Source of the DNA: Cercozoa sp. M6MM
Taxonomy: Eukaryota; Endomyxa: Ascetosporea
Assembly: GCA_040357565.1 (NCBI GenBank)
Contig: JBDODJ010000017.1
DNA length: 64,000 nucleotides
Direction: 5' to 3' (one strand)
Below the pieces are notes generated by a model. That model made no database searches. It worked only from the letters and a program-made list of their open reading frames with translations, and had not been told where the DNA came from. The position numbers and the translations under genes were made by a program. The first letter of the stretch is position 1; each line of letters starts with the position of its first letter. Positions 1 to 11,018 of the stretch are shown in pieces.

Positions 1-1891
1 ACTGCACTTGTGTGTGTTGCAGGAATCTTAACTTCAACGCCAATTTGCGGGTCAGTCTTGGCGTCGAAGATTACGACACCAAAGCGGTACTTCACACTTC
101 CCGTCGGTGCCGTGCTGCTGGATCAGACCAGACGCGGTGTGTGTTTGTGTTGCAGAACTCCGGCACCATGAGAATCGGGTCAAAGCTTGCATTCGACGTC
201 AAGGCTGGTGCCAGACTGTCGATCAGTGTATGTTGTTTCATCTGGGATGCGGGTGGTGGTGGCTTCAATGATGAGTGCTCTTGCTGCCTTGCACAGCTCT
301 CTGGTTCAGGCGACGTCAAGCGCGAACCGGCCAACGACGACGAAACCGAGGAGGACAACGACACTGAATTTGACGATGACGATGACGACGATGACGACGA
401 GCAGGACCCTCTGGACGACTTTGTGCGTCCGCGGAAACGCCGTATCATTTGTCTTGACACACCGGCCTGTATTTCCTTCCTTTGTCTCAGAAGAAATGTG
501 CGCTGCTCAGGCAAGGTGGCGGCAGTCAAGGCCGAGGTCAAGGCCGAACCGACGGAAGATGCGTCCCAGCCGCAAGAACCGCAGGCGCGAGACGAATCCT
601 ACCGTACGTGCTTGTGTGCCTGTGCTTGTTTCTTTTTGTGCTCTAGCAACGTTGTTTTTATTTTGTAGATATTGTCTGGCTGAAAGCCGGCAACGTTCTG
701 CGCCAGGTGCCGCTGCTGCTAAACAATGAAGTACCTGTCGTTGTGAGCTTAGACGGCCTTACCTCGAGGTACTTTCTCGGCTCTCACCTTTGGGTTGTAT
801 GCGCGTATTTTCTCTTTCTCAGGTACCTCCTGCACGCCGAAACTAAGATGCTCCGAGTCTCGGAGCGCAAGCGCGTGCTGGCCGCTCTGTATTTGTACAA
901 GTTGCACCACCATGGTCACACAGAAGCGGCGTACTTTTGCCTTCGCTTTCACTGTGTTTGTGAATTGTTTACTCTTTATTCGATCGCAACGTTTCTCAGT
1001 CCCGAGGACGCGGAGGAAGATAACCCTGATCCGCTTCTCGCCTTTCGGCCGCTGCGCGAGCAGATGGCGAACCTGGCCGTACTTCCTTTTCTTAGCTTTC
1101 TTTTGAGAGTACAATTATTTCTCCTTTTGTTGACAGGTCGAATGCTCTGGCGAGGACGAAGAACGACTGCGCCACAAGAGTGAGTCAAGCACTTTTGATC
1201 CCTCACTGTTCAATCTATGTTCAGCTTATGCTTTCAGTCTGTATTTTCGATCCATGTGTTTAGTCTATGTTCTCAGCTGTGTTTTCTGTCTATGTTTTGA
1301 TTACGTGTTTTCAATCTATGCTTTCAGATTATGTCGCTACTGTGTCTGTTTAGAGCACGGCGTGACAGCGCACGCACTCAGTGCCATCAGTGACTACCGT
1401 GGCCTCGCGGAACTGCTCACGAAGGACCAAGAGAGAGTACGTTCTGTGCGTATTTGTGCTTCGGAGTGTGTCTGTGTGCACAGGTCGATGCGCCAGGCGG
1501 CGGTTTGTCTGTCCAGCTCGTCGATAGCCCACAGCATGCGGTCAGCGAAGGCTTCATTCGCCCGGATGGTACCCTGTCTTGTGATGCGTCAATATTTGTG
1601 ATTTTTCTGTGTCTCAGGCAAGACATGGACGGCCGAAGAGATGACCGAAAACGAGGTGTGTCTGTTGCTCTTTTTGCTCTATTGTGTCCGTGTGTATATG
1701 TCGACTGTGGCGCAAAAGCAGAAAAGAGCAGACATCGTGCTGGTGAAGACGACCGACCTGCCCGGAGACGTGGGCGTGCTGGCCTGCCTGGCCTCGGAAA
1801 CTGCAGTACGGCAGTTTTTCTTGGAGTACGTTGACGTCTCTTTCTTGCATTGCATACCCTCTACAATATATTACGGATATTTGTGTGTGGG

Positions 1892-1940
<49 letters not shown>

Positions 1941-2144
1941 TGTTGTTGCAGTCTGGAAAATCGTTTGTGGTTTTGCCTGTCGCTCGACGATTGGCTGAGC
2001 CTCCTCACCAAGGTAACAGCCGCGTGATCGTGTAGTGTGAGTGTTTGGTACTTCTCTCACAAGACGGTGTTGTGTTTGTGTACACAGGCTCACCCGGAGC
2101 TTCGACAACTGCCTGTGGAGTACACGCGCTCCGATCGTACCTCC

Positions 2145-2234
<90 letters not shown>

Positions 2235-2475
2235 CACTCACGTGTGTCTGCACAGTTGTCGCGAAGCTAAAAGCGTACCAGAAAGGGGGAAAACGGAGCG
2301 TTCGGAGCGTGTACGACATGAACGCCACTCCGGGTGGCATCATACAGGCGATGGTACGCGCTCTTTTTTATGATCGAACGTTAGTATTTTCTTGTGCGCT
2401 CAGTTCTTCGAAAAGCATGAACACCATCCGTTCGACGAAAAAGCGTCTAACTGCGCCTTGTGTAATGTGGGTTGA
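1..2475 (+). CDS. unrecognised multi-exon protein, acidic and NLS-bearing, 5' partial
   Basis: I do not recognise this gene. The window opens in an intron ending TTGCAG at 22. About 15 short exons follow and can be joined to the stop at 2473-2475. Early exons encode a probable beta-rich segment (NFNANLRVSLGVED, then GTMRIGSKLAFDVKAGARLS). Next come an acidic run (nine consecutive Asp, about 375-402) and a basic NLS-like VRPRKRR. Middle exons are helical and conserved-looking (KAGNVLRQVPLLLNNEVPVV; RKRVLAALYLYKLHHHGH; TTDLPGDVGVLACLASE). The last exon ends in a CALCNVG tail with a CxxC. Acidic tract plus NLS suggests a nuclear, perhaps chromatin or histone-binding, protein; that is inference. 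Nine of the donors begin GTAC (87, 604, 769, 1079, 1437, 1569, 1826, 2137, 2354). Two introns contain long microsatellites. Confidence 0.6.
1891..1934. repeat. (TG)n microsatellite in an intron
   Basis: Pure TG/GT run inside the intron that starts GTACGTTG at 1826. The repeat sits on the sense strand just upstream of the acceptor. Confidence 0.95.
2149..2232. repeat. compound (TA)n(TC)n(AC)n microsatellite in an intron
   Basis: Three dinucleotide tracts follow each other directly and fill nearly the whole intron between the donor GTACCTCC at 2137 and an acceptor near 2254. Confidence 0.95.
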
Positions 2476-3172
2476 GATGCACGGTCGCATTCAAGCAGTT
2501 TTAGTTTCAAACTTCCTATCTATCATCGCACTTCGCCCACAGTTTCAAAACTGATCTTCCAAAAATCAGATCAGTGCAGCAGCGGCACTAATCCAACTCC
2601 TGCTTTGACCAAATGCTTACTCTAGTGGCTCCAAGGACAACCGCAATCAGCAATCCGGGAATGATCAGTATTATTTTTTAATTATTCTTCGTCGCTCTTT
2701 TCGTCCAAACGACGCGTGCAGGACCGACAGTGCAGTGTTCGGGAGTGTCTCACCTACTCTCTCAGTCATTGTAGTGTACGTTGTGTTTCCCAGTGCTTCC
2801 GTAGCGCGTCGCACGCCGCTTTGGGCGGGTGTCGTGCGCTTTGTGGTTTTGCCGTTTGTCGTGTGTGGCCCACGTGCTTTCGGCAGCAGCCGCCCCGTGA
2901 CTGGGCACGCTGGGCACCCAATGTGCTCATAGAGTGGCAGGCAGGCCGATTGCTGTGCCAAAAGTTACTTTTGAGTGTTGATCGTTTTGATCTTTCGTGG
3001 AAGAAACGACGAAGTTCTTGAGAAGTGTGGCGGAGATTTCCAGCAAGTTTCAAGCAAATTTCGAGCAAGTTTCTTTGAGTCAAGGAGTGCGCAAAACCAC
3101 CAGTCAATTTGTTTCGTTTGACTTCCATCTACTGTTTTCACCTTCCGACTTCCCTTTGCAGAACAAGCAGCC
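2476..3172. other. intergenic region and Rac 5' UTR
   Basis: No convincing coding exon on either strand. The last part (2990-3170) is presumably the Rac leader. A TTTGCAG acceptor-like site at about 3155-3161 lies 11 nt before the Rac start, so a 5' UTR intron is possible. Confidence 0.5.
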
Positions 3173-3901
3173 ATGCAGAACATCAAGTGTGTCGTCGTCG
3201 GCGACGGTGCCGTCGGGTAGGCGTTGTCTCTGTTCGTGTGTCTGTGTGTCTGTGTGCCTCGTTTTGACTGTTGTTGATGCTGATTGCTGCTCGCAGTAAG
3301 ACGTGCCTTCTGATCTCGTACACGACGAACGCCTTCCCGGGCGAGTACATCCCGACCGTGTTCGACAACTACTCGGCCAACGTGATGGTGGACGGCCGTC
3401 CGATCAACCTGGGCCTGTGGGATACGGCCGGTCAGGAGGACTACGACCGTCTGCGTCCGCTGTCGTACCCGCAGACCGACGTGTTCCTGGTGTGCTTCTC
3501 GATCATCTCGCCGCCCTCGTTCGAGAACGTCAAGGCCAAGTGGTACCCGGAGATCCAGCACCACGCGCCGGGTGTGCCGCTGCTCCTGGTGGGCACCAAG
3601 AGCGATCTGCGCGGCGACGAGGCCACCAAGCAGCAGCTGGCCGCCAAGGGCCTGCACATCACGGCCGAGGAGGAGGCGCTCGCCATGCAGAAGCAGATCG
3701 GCGCCGTCAAGTACCTCGAGTGCTCTGCCCTCACGCAGGAGGGCCTCAAGAACGTCTTTGACGAGGCCATTCGCGCCGCGCTCACCAAGCCGGCCAAGGT
3801 AGCCTTTTCCTGCCTCACCTTCGCTCCCGACCCTTCCTGCTACCCTGTGTATCCCCCTGCCCCCTGAGCAGAAGAAGAAGAAGGCGTGCCTCATCATGTA
3901 A
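3173..3901 (+). CDS. RAC1: Rac-type Rho family small GTPase
   Basis: Rac is a plasma-membrane GTP/GDP switch that controls actin, and indirectly the class I myosin seen at the right edge. Three exons: 3173-3216, 3297-3798, 3872-3901. The first intron splits the Gly codon of the P-loop (GDGAVGKT). Visible motifs are switch I (IPTVFDNY, effector Thr), switch II (WDTAGQEDY), the base-specificity motif TKSD (TKxD form) and ECSAL. The C-terminus is four lysines, then Ala and a CAAX box, CLIM. Animal Rac1 normally ends CLLL, a geranylgeranylation type; Met at the last position favours farnesylation by the general CAAX rule. Exon 2 is much more GC-rich at third positions than neighbouring genes, which suggests strong expression. 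Length (about 190 residues) is normal. Family assignment is certain; the Rac paralogue number is not. Confidence 0.97.
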
Positions 3902-4721
3902 GTGTTGCACACGACGACGCCTTTGCCGTCATTATTCAGAACAAGTTCGACGCGCTCTCGCACGTGGATTCGACCGCCATCCTGCAATCGCTGGCTGGCG
4001 CGATGAGGCCATTGGCGAGTGTTCAGTTCGAGCTGCCCATAGTAGGAATTAGATCCTCTCTCGCTCTAGATTTTTCAATTTAAACGGCCTTTTCTGCCTT
4101 AAAAGCTCTTAACTGTGTTACTGACGGTTGTCAGTGAAAAGAACTAAATAAAAGAAGTAAGTCGTCAATTAGACGAAGCGAGGGAATCAATGATTCAGTT
4201 AGTAGAAGCGAAGTGAAGAATTACCCCAACTGGGTTCTTACGTCAAACTAGACGGAGTTGTCGACGGAATCTTCCGTCACGGGGAAAATCGTGAGAAGAT
4301 TTAACAAGAAAACCCCTTCTCTCTACAGCAGCCAATGCTTACTTGGAGAGGTGGATATCAGTCCAAACTGCAGAGCAACTGACCAGCTGATGCCAAGTAG
4401 ATGAGGTTTTCTCTTTGCCAACTGGCAGGCTCAATCTACAGGACAGGCTTTCAGACAGGTCCAGTCACAGCTCTATGGGCAGTAGTACCGTAGAGCCACA
4501 AACTCTTAACTCTTCTTTCTCTTTAGCTTCAATGATGGGAGACCAACTGGTCTGTCTGGGTTTATCCCCGCGGAGACTGCATAATCTGAGTCAGTCTGTA
4601 ACAACTGCACGATCCGTTTACCTACCCGGCCCGCTTAGTCGTGAACTGCTGCCGGCCGTTCGCACGAATAAACTTAGCTTGAATGTGCAAACTAGGATAG
4701 TAGCAAAGTGCTGTAGCGGAA
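3902..4721. other. non-coding, hairpin-rich region
   Basis: No open frame here looks like an exon. The first half (4110-4320) is AT-rich with a run of short perfect inverted repeats: ACTGAC-GGTT-GTCAGT (about 4121-4136), TCGTC-AATTA-GACGA, CGTC-AAACTA-GACG and GACGGAA-TC-TTCCGTC (4263-4278). Three hairpins share the core CC-AACT-GG (4226, 4418, 4543). GCTCTA...TAGAGC brackets another loop near 4470-4496. This could be a structured RNA, a degraded self-splicing intron or a mobile-element remnant. No known ncRNA family is recognisable by eye. Confidence 0.45.
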
Positions 4722-5823
4722 TCAACGCATGCTGCGGTTCACACTGGCGAAGCAGCGGCACAAAAGACGAGCGGTGTCGCCGAGACCGAAGCGCTCGTGC
4801 AGTAGCGTCGGCTTGGCCGGCAGCCATCGCTCGTACACGGCGAGACTCTGTGCGACGTCGTCGCTGGCCTGCACGTCGATCCGGCAGGCCTGCAGCATGG
4901 CGGCCACGTGCTGCAGCTCGGCCTGCGCCATCTCGGGCAGCACGTGCTGCGTGATGCGTCGCAGCAGCAGCGCCTTGACGGCGTGTACGTCGCTGGACGC
5001 AGTGACGGCGTCCAAGAAGTCGCGGTGCCGTGTCGGAGTCTCCTGCGGCAGCGGCAGCAGCGACACGGAGAGCAGTACCGTGCACAGCACAGAGCGGCGA
5101 CCTTCCACGATCTGCGTGGACACGTGGTCGCCGTGACCGTGTCGCCAGTGCACGCGGTCCAGTGCCTGTCGGTCAGCATGCATGTTCTATGCAGAGACCA
5201 AACACGGGGTCGTACCTGGTGGTAGAAGGCACGAAGCGCATGCCGTAGTCGTCGATGCAGGTGCTTGACATCACTGGCGGCATCGTGTGTCCTGAGACAC
5301 GCCGTAGCCACGGCGTTGGACAGCCAGACGTAGTGCCACGGCGTCATGCGACGCTGCTGCCCGCACAGGATCGGCACGCAGCCAAAGCACTCGGCCAGTG
5401 TGACTTCACTCTGTTATCACACACATACACACCCAGGCAGGCGGTAAGGGAAGACTACTATCGAAGACTACTATCACTTTGGACAAAGCTACCTCATCGT
5501 AGTCTCGCCTAGTGCCCAATAGAGGCGTGTGGAAGCACGACATGGCAGTCTGCAACAAGGCTTCTCGTAGAGACAGACCAGGCGGCACCAGAAGACGCGA
5601 GACGAGCTGTAGTCTCGCACACAACAGACTGGCGCCGCCACACGCCTCGCCATGCGCCAGCAACTCACTGCGTGACAGGTAGTGCATCACACGCTGCCAC
5701 AACGGCGACTTTACCTGTGTCATNNNNNNNNNNNNNNNNNNNNNNNNNNNNNNNNNNNNNNNNNNNNNNNNNNNNNNNNNNNNNNNNNNNNNNNNNNNNN
5801 NNNNNNNNNNNNNNNNNNNNNNN

Positions 5824-5868
<45 letters not shown>

Positions 5869-8092
5869 AAACCTACATTGATGACGGTTCGAATCACAGA
5901 AGGAGACAGCATCGGAAAGGACACGTGGTGTCCACCAGCATGTCCACTGCGAGGCGACACATGCATCACGTCGAAGGGAGCCTCGACCTTTCGTTCGTTG
6001 TCATGCACTCCGGTGCCGGTGCAACTCAGCAGCAGTGCGCCGTTCCAAGCTGTGCGGTAGTGCAGGTGTGCCGGCTCGGCCTCGACACCGGCGACACCGC
6101 GTGCCCAGGCAGCCACGAGACACGAGTACACTGGGTTGGGCAGTGCCACACGTGCCGCCTTGGCCATGCACGCGATCAGTCGACCTGTACTGGGCAGTGT
6201 CCAGTCGAGCGACATGCTTGAGAGCAGAGGTGTGCCACATGACTCAACACCATGAGACATACTCATGAGACAGGCCGCCAGAGGCAGTGCCACATGGCCC
6301 AACAGCACGTTCTCCACGGCCGCAAACTGGGCTTCCAATCCACGCTTCTGCATCCACACAGGCAGCGTGTAGTGTGCGCGTGCTTGCGACATGGCTTCCT
6401 CCTGCCCCAAAGAACTCAAAATAACATTCGTTTTCATTCGAAATCTGTGACTGGAGGAACTGACATGTTCATCAAGCGCCGGAACGTCGGCCAACTCGAC
6501 AATCCGCGTCAATAGATCAATGTCCTCACTCTGCGCTGTTCGCTGGTCTGGCAGCAAGCATACTCGTTGCTCAGTTCAGATATTTGTTTTATTTGCAGAA
6601 AAAATACCATGCCGGGCTGACGTGACCAGCCGCGGAATAACTCCGCACAGAGCGGCCACACAAGTGCTAGTGGCGATCAAGCTGTGCGCTCTCTGTGGAA
6701 ATCGCAGCAAACTCCGAACTCGTCGGCGAAACGACGCATTTTGCAGTTCGAAAAGCACGTCCTTAAATTTGCTGAGTTCAGTCTACAAAACAATACAAAA
6801 ACGATGAAACAACACGAACAATACAATAACAAGAGTAATAAAAGTGGTCTGAACCTCCGCAGCTGCACCAGCTAGAATGGTATCACACAGAAGTCTCAAG
6901 TCACTCGTGATGTTTCTGCACTGTGTGAGAGAAACGAGCGATCGCTGCACCAGTGACAGGGCGAAACGCCACTCCACAAGTGGTCTCGCATCCTGCAGAA
7001 GCCAACAGTGACTGCTTGGGCCAAATCAAGTGCTCAAAAGAGGGAAATCTACCTCAGAAACACTCGAGGTCCAGTCACAGAAAAGCTCGGCCCAGTCGGT
7101 GGCGTCATGGTGGCCGCACTCGATTGAAGCGCCACTGCTGCTGCACAGGTCGGCCAAGTCGTCGATGTTGTCGACCTGTGTAACGAGCGAGTCGTGCAGT
7201 GCCAGGACGGCCGAGCACTGTGCCGACACTGAAGCCACTGCACCCGTGAAGCGATTGCGAAAGAGTTGCACGTGCGTCAGCAGTTTCGCCTGTGCCGCCA
7301 CAGTCAGAATCGCCAACTGGTCGTGCGACGTGCTGATGGCGCGTTCAGTCGCCTCTGCAGCTAACGTGTTCAAAAAGCGAAAGGAAACACAGGTGAAAGC
7401 ACACCCTTCAGTTCGGGATCCAAAGCAGCCACTTCTTGCAAAAGCAGCTGCTCGAACTCGTCCTCGTAAATCATGCGACGCAGCTGCTCCTGTCCGTCCA
7501 GGCAGTGATCCAGGTCCATGTGCCACCTCTACAATACAATACAGACAGAATAGGATACTATTACAGCTACTAGTGCAGAGAAGGATTAGGGTACGGGAGT
7601 TCTTGCGGTAGGTGAGCTTCTTGTCACGTTCCTCAAGCCGCAGATCGACGGGTCGCGCTCTAGACAACAATCCATCTCTCCCCAGCGTTTTTCCGGCACA
7701 ACAGCGTGTACCGAGACGCCTGTGCAGCTCATCGTTGACTCCTGCACACCGCAAGGCAACAGCAAGTTTGCCGTTCGAAACCTCGCGCAGCAGCGCCTCC
7801 GCCACAGTGCCTGCAAGGGGCCCAGTCAGCTGCGTCGTACAGTTGACAGCAAAAAACAAAATGCACACTGACTAAGAACAACAGATTGACCATCCGACAG
7901 CATAGAGACTAACCTGGTGCTTGTTGCATGCCAGATTTGTGATCAGAATCACTAAGAACTCCGGAGTGTGCTTGTTTTTCCGAATGTTGGTTCACGAACA
8001 GCCTCGACTGATTTTGGAGCACTGCCTGGCCACAAGGGTTAGCGTCACGCCGTGTCTTTAGTAAAGCGCTACTAACTTTCAGCAGGATTCAT
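4722..8092 (-). CDS. unrecognised large alpha-helical protein
   Basis: I do not recognise the family. The start ATG is at 8092, followed by a short first exon. Exons can be joined in frame through introns at about 8080-8025, 7905-7810, 7615-7520, 7395-7360, 7055-6995, 6865-6795 and 6618-6559. After the N gap, two more introns lie at about 5505-5410 and 5218-5168. The product is roughly 800 residues, mostly Leu/Ala/Arg-rich helix with no signal peptide or membrane segment. Recognisable pieces are GTVAEALLREVSNGKLAVAL near the N-terminus, DLLTRIVELADVPALDEHV in the middle and LLRRITQHVLPEMAQAELQH near the C-terminus. A TG-repeat intron containing 100 N interrupts it. The 3' exons are markedly more GC-rich than the 5' ones. 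It might be a scaffold or complex subunit, but nothing visible says which. Confidence 0.6.
5724..5823. other. assembly gap (100 N)
   Basis: Exactly 100 N directly abut a CA repeat. This is the usual signature of a scaffold gap of unknown size at an unresolved microsatellite. Confidence 0.98.
5824..5864. repeat. (AC)n microsatellite in an intron
   Basis: Dinucleotide run adjoining the gap. On the sense (minus) strand of the enclosing gene it reads (TG)n. Confidence 0.95.
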
Positions 8093-8113
8093 TGTATCGA
8101 AACGTCGCTTTAG

Positions 8114-9325
8114 ATCAATTTCTTACCGTGAGTCTGTGAATAATAGAGGTAAACAATTTCACGTCAACTCTGCTGCCATCCACTCCTGGCAATCGACGGC
8201 TTTGATGTTTAGTGGTGACGACGACTGCGACGGCGACGGCGACGGTCACGACGGCCGCGACGGTGCGAGTCGTCGTACTCGGAGTAGTCTGGCTCGTCGT
8301 ACGACGGCTCCTGCACAAAGACAACAACGGTACCGTGACAGTAATGTAAACAACCACACATGTCCTGAACTGAGAGCACCTCGTAACTCGGCTCATCGTA
8401 ACTAGGCTCCTTGTAACTGGGCTCCTTGTAACTGGGCTCCTCGTAACGGGGCTCCTTGTAGCTAGGCTCCTCGTAACGGGGCTCCTCGTAACGGGGCTCG
8501 TCGTATCCGCTGCCTGTAGCAACATGAAAGTGCACGATGAATGAGTTAACGTTTACATTGGCGGTGAACACGAATCAAGAGGGACAAAGTTCAACTCACC
8601 GTGACGGCGGCGTCGACGATCGCGTCGGCCGTGGCCTCGACGAGAGCGGTAGTCTACCACACAGTAATGACGTTCACAGGTGTATAGCAAAAGCTACTTC
8701 AGGTGATGTTTGAAAAGCGCAAGGCACCGTCGTAGTAGTCGTCACTCAGCAGACCCGCAGCATCATCCGAGTCGAGATCGAGACCGACTGTCGTGGTCTC
8801 TCCGTTCTGGCAGTCGCCCTCACTGTGCAGAAAAGAGATGCACAGTTTCAGTACAGAACAGCACTGTATGTGAAGTGAAAGGCAGGCTTACTTGACAAGC
8901 ACCATGGCTTCCTCGCCGTACATACAGCGCAGGAACTCCAGCGTGCACGTGTTGCGCACCTACTCTCAGTCATGTAACTACATTCCACCGACAACCTCAC
9001 AGGAACCGTGAGAATACCGTCATGACCACGTCAGTGCCGACGTGCTCGACACACAGATGATGCTCCACATCCGGGCACACCACTGCAATAATCGCATCGA
9101 AAGAATCAACACACTTAAACAGCTGAACGCACTGTCGGAGCAGTCGTTCTGGGCAACAACTCCAGCAATCAGCAGCGAGGCCAGGAAAAACATGACGCAG
9201 TCTGTTCCGTTCACTCAGTTGGAATCGAAAGGAAAGGCTCAGGCACAAGTCACAAGAGACGAGTGTTGCAAGTAATGAGGCGAGGTTAACTCAAAGCAGA
9301 GAAAACACAAAACAGTGAGTTGTGA
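8114..9325 (-). repeat. inverted segmental duplication, copy A
   Basis: The reverse complement of 8114-9325 aligns along its length with 53821-55032, and both spans are 1212 nt. Homology starts abruptly at TCACAACTCACTG in the promoter and ends at AAATTGAT after the gene. Exons and flanks are nearly identical; intron 1 is unrelated in sequence. The left boundary lies only about 20 nt from the start codon of the upstream-facing gene at 8092. Confidence 0.93.
8209..9193 (-). CDS. secreted Tyr-Glu-Pro repeat protein, copy A
   Basis: Small secreted protein of unknown family. The start at 9193 gives a clean signal peptide (MFFLASLLIAGVVAQ) followed by a short Cys-containing domain: DCSDSAFS, then a CPDVEHHLC segment and NTCTLEFLRCMYG after introns. 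An acidic stretch with DDYYD follows, then a basic stretch (RGHGRRDRRRRRH), and then a tandem array of 5-residue units, Y-[DEK]-E-P-[RS]. This copy holds one more YEEPR unit than copy B. A further intron leads to a YDEPDYSEYDD exon and a basic tail ending SRRHH. Alternating Tyr/Glu/Pro repeats with strongly basic blocks resemble extracellular-matrix, adhesive or theca/lorica-type proteins in composition only. No homologue is claimed. The stop is at 8209-8211. Confidence 0.75.
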
Positions 9326-9935
9326 GAGTGCGAGGTTTGCAACCAAGTTTGCTCGTGCACGCCTGTTCACTGTCAACGAACAACCCTGGCCATGTTGACT
9401 TGATCGGATCAGACACCGAGTCATGTCAGTGCCACTAAAGTTTAAATCTAACCAACGTTGCACTGAGAGAACTGAGCTAGCAACATCACTCCATTGCCAC
9501 TGGTAAAGCCAGCGAACTGAAAAACGACCGATTCAGGCCCCAGGGTTAGCCTGTAGCTCCGACACGCCAAGATTGGTTTTACTCGGACTGACACTCCCAG
9601 TTGAGCTGAGTGATTTTCAGTATAAAGTAAACTTAGCAAGTACTAGTGTATAGTTCTACTTACCTTAATCAAGCAGAACGACAGATACGCTAAAGGCCCC
9701 GCAATACGCACGTGCACACATGCACTTTCGGACCAAGGTGCGCAGTTTAGAAATTCACTGCTCCTGCGGTTTCTCATCGATACACCAGCAAGTGAAATTA
9801 ACACCTATACGTCGTTTACGTTGGTTCTGCATTTCTGCACGGCGTACGATGGCAATGTACACGGGTGGTGAGCCGCGGTATACGACTTCTTCGGGTACAG
9901 TGCTTCCATTTTGCTTGCATCAGTAAAAGTACTGC

Positions 9936-9987
<52 letters not shown>

Positions 9988-10128
9988 CTGCCTCCTACTC
10001 ACATATGTATGGAGACGTTGCAACTACACGAACGGTCGCGCCAGTAGGACACGTAACCCACTAATTAGTTCTCACTGCCAGCTCACCTTCAGAGTGCTTA
10101 CTGTACCAAATAACGCTTCTGACAGGAG
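9326..10128. other. intergenic region with (TG)n tract
   Basis: No coding exon is supported on either strand. It contains the promoter side of the copy A gene and, at 9939-9985, a pure TG repeat. A 5' exon encoding a signal peptide for the 10129 gene could lie here, but I could not find one. Confidence 0.4.
9939..9985. repeat. (TG)n microsatellite
   Basis: About 47 nt of uninterrupted TG/GT upstream of the 10129 membrane-protein gene. Confidence 0.95.
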
Positions 10129-10645
10129 ATGGCTCAGCTCGGGGACATACACGTCAGATGCCGATCCGTTGGATCCGTCGAGTGCCGAGACGAATGCCAG
10201 CAGTGTATCGAGCAGTGTGGCGGCTACCCTGAACTCGACAAGTTTGAATGCACTCATGTACCGAATAGCATTTGTGCGTACTGATCCAGAAGCTGTATAT
10301 TCTTGCCTTAGTACGGGCCAGGAATGACAAAGGAAGTAGAGTGCGTCTGTCGAGGTCAGGGTGGTACGTTCGGGAAAATGGGACTCATACTCGCGCTGAT
10401 CGGCGGCATCTTGGTTCTTTTCGCCGTGGCAGGTACCGAAGAACGTAAAGAAAGTGGGCAGTACTGTACTGTGCATTTGAATATCCCTGCATCATTGTGC
10501 AGTCGTAGTTGTTGTCGTCGCTTTCAAGTCAAGCAGGAATCGCGGAGGCGGTTTGCAATCTATGACTAGACCAAAGCAGCCGACAGTGAGGGTATCCGAC
10601 TACGATGTCGGTGCTTCTGTCACCGTCACAACTGTTTCAACCTGA
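10129..10645 (+). CDS. small Cys-rich single-pass membrane protein
   Basis: Unrecognised family. Three exons (10129-10257, 10312-10432, 10503-10645) join to about 120-130 residues. The N-terminal part is Cys-rich (ECRDECQQCIEQCGGY, then KFECTH and VECVCRGQGG), so probably extracytoplasmic and disulphide-bonded. It is followed by one long hydrophobic helix (MGLILALIGGILVLFAVAV plus more Val) split by the second intron. A basic stop-transfer (KSSRNRGGG) and a short Ser/Thr/Val-rich tail follow. There is an in-frame TGA just before the chosen ATG. The missing signal peptide suggests either that a 5' exon is not found or that the protein inserts as a signal-anchor. The same Cys pattern (CxxxCxxC) recurs in the next gene at 11019, so the two may be diverged tandem paralogues. 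Confidence 0.6.
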
Positions 10646-11018
10646 CTCAAGTTGGAACACGTGCTTTCTTGCTTAGAATTAACGCAAAGTTCAAGCAGTA
10701 CAGGAGTATGATGTTGCTTCAAATGAGAGAGACAAGTTTTGCATATGTACTGTAGTTTGCGTAGATACCATCCGTTAAATTAAAATACAGTTCCTCCAGA
10801 AGTTAATTTATTTATGTGCCGGACTTCATTTCATTTTATGTTCCAAAGTGGGATACTTCACTGCCCTGTACATTATTTTAACTTTGATGGTTTTTGCTAA
10901 TTTAGGATGCAGTCGGCACAAACTTTGGTCAGCTTGAGCCGGCTTCGGACATACTGTAGTATAGTGGCATCTTTTCTTGCTCGAGGTTAGTGGATGCCCA
11001 CGAGGAGGAAGTGACGAC
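10646..11018. other. AT-rich intergenic spacer
   Basis: AT-rich (especially 10700-10870), with stops in all frames. It probably holds the 3' UTR of the 10129 gene and the promoter, or an unfound 5' exon, of the 11019 gene. Confidence 0.5.

Noticed and set aside
2037-2270. Open frames of His/Thr or Ile/Tyr repeats over the microsatellites here and in other introns
   Set aside because: They are translations of dinucleotide repeats inside introns, not proteins.
4081-4320. Group I or group II self-splicing intron
   Set aside because: Only one short R-like stretch and several generic hairpins are present. No P/Q/R/S set, domain V or ORF can be seen, so I keep it as unclassified structure.
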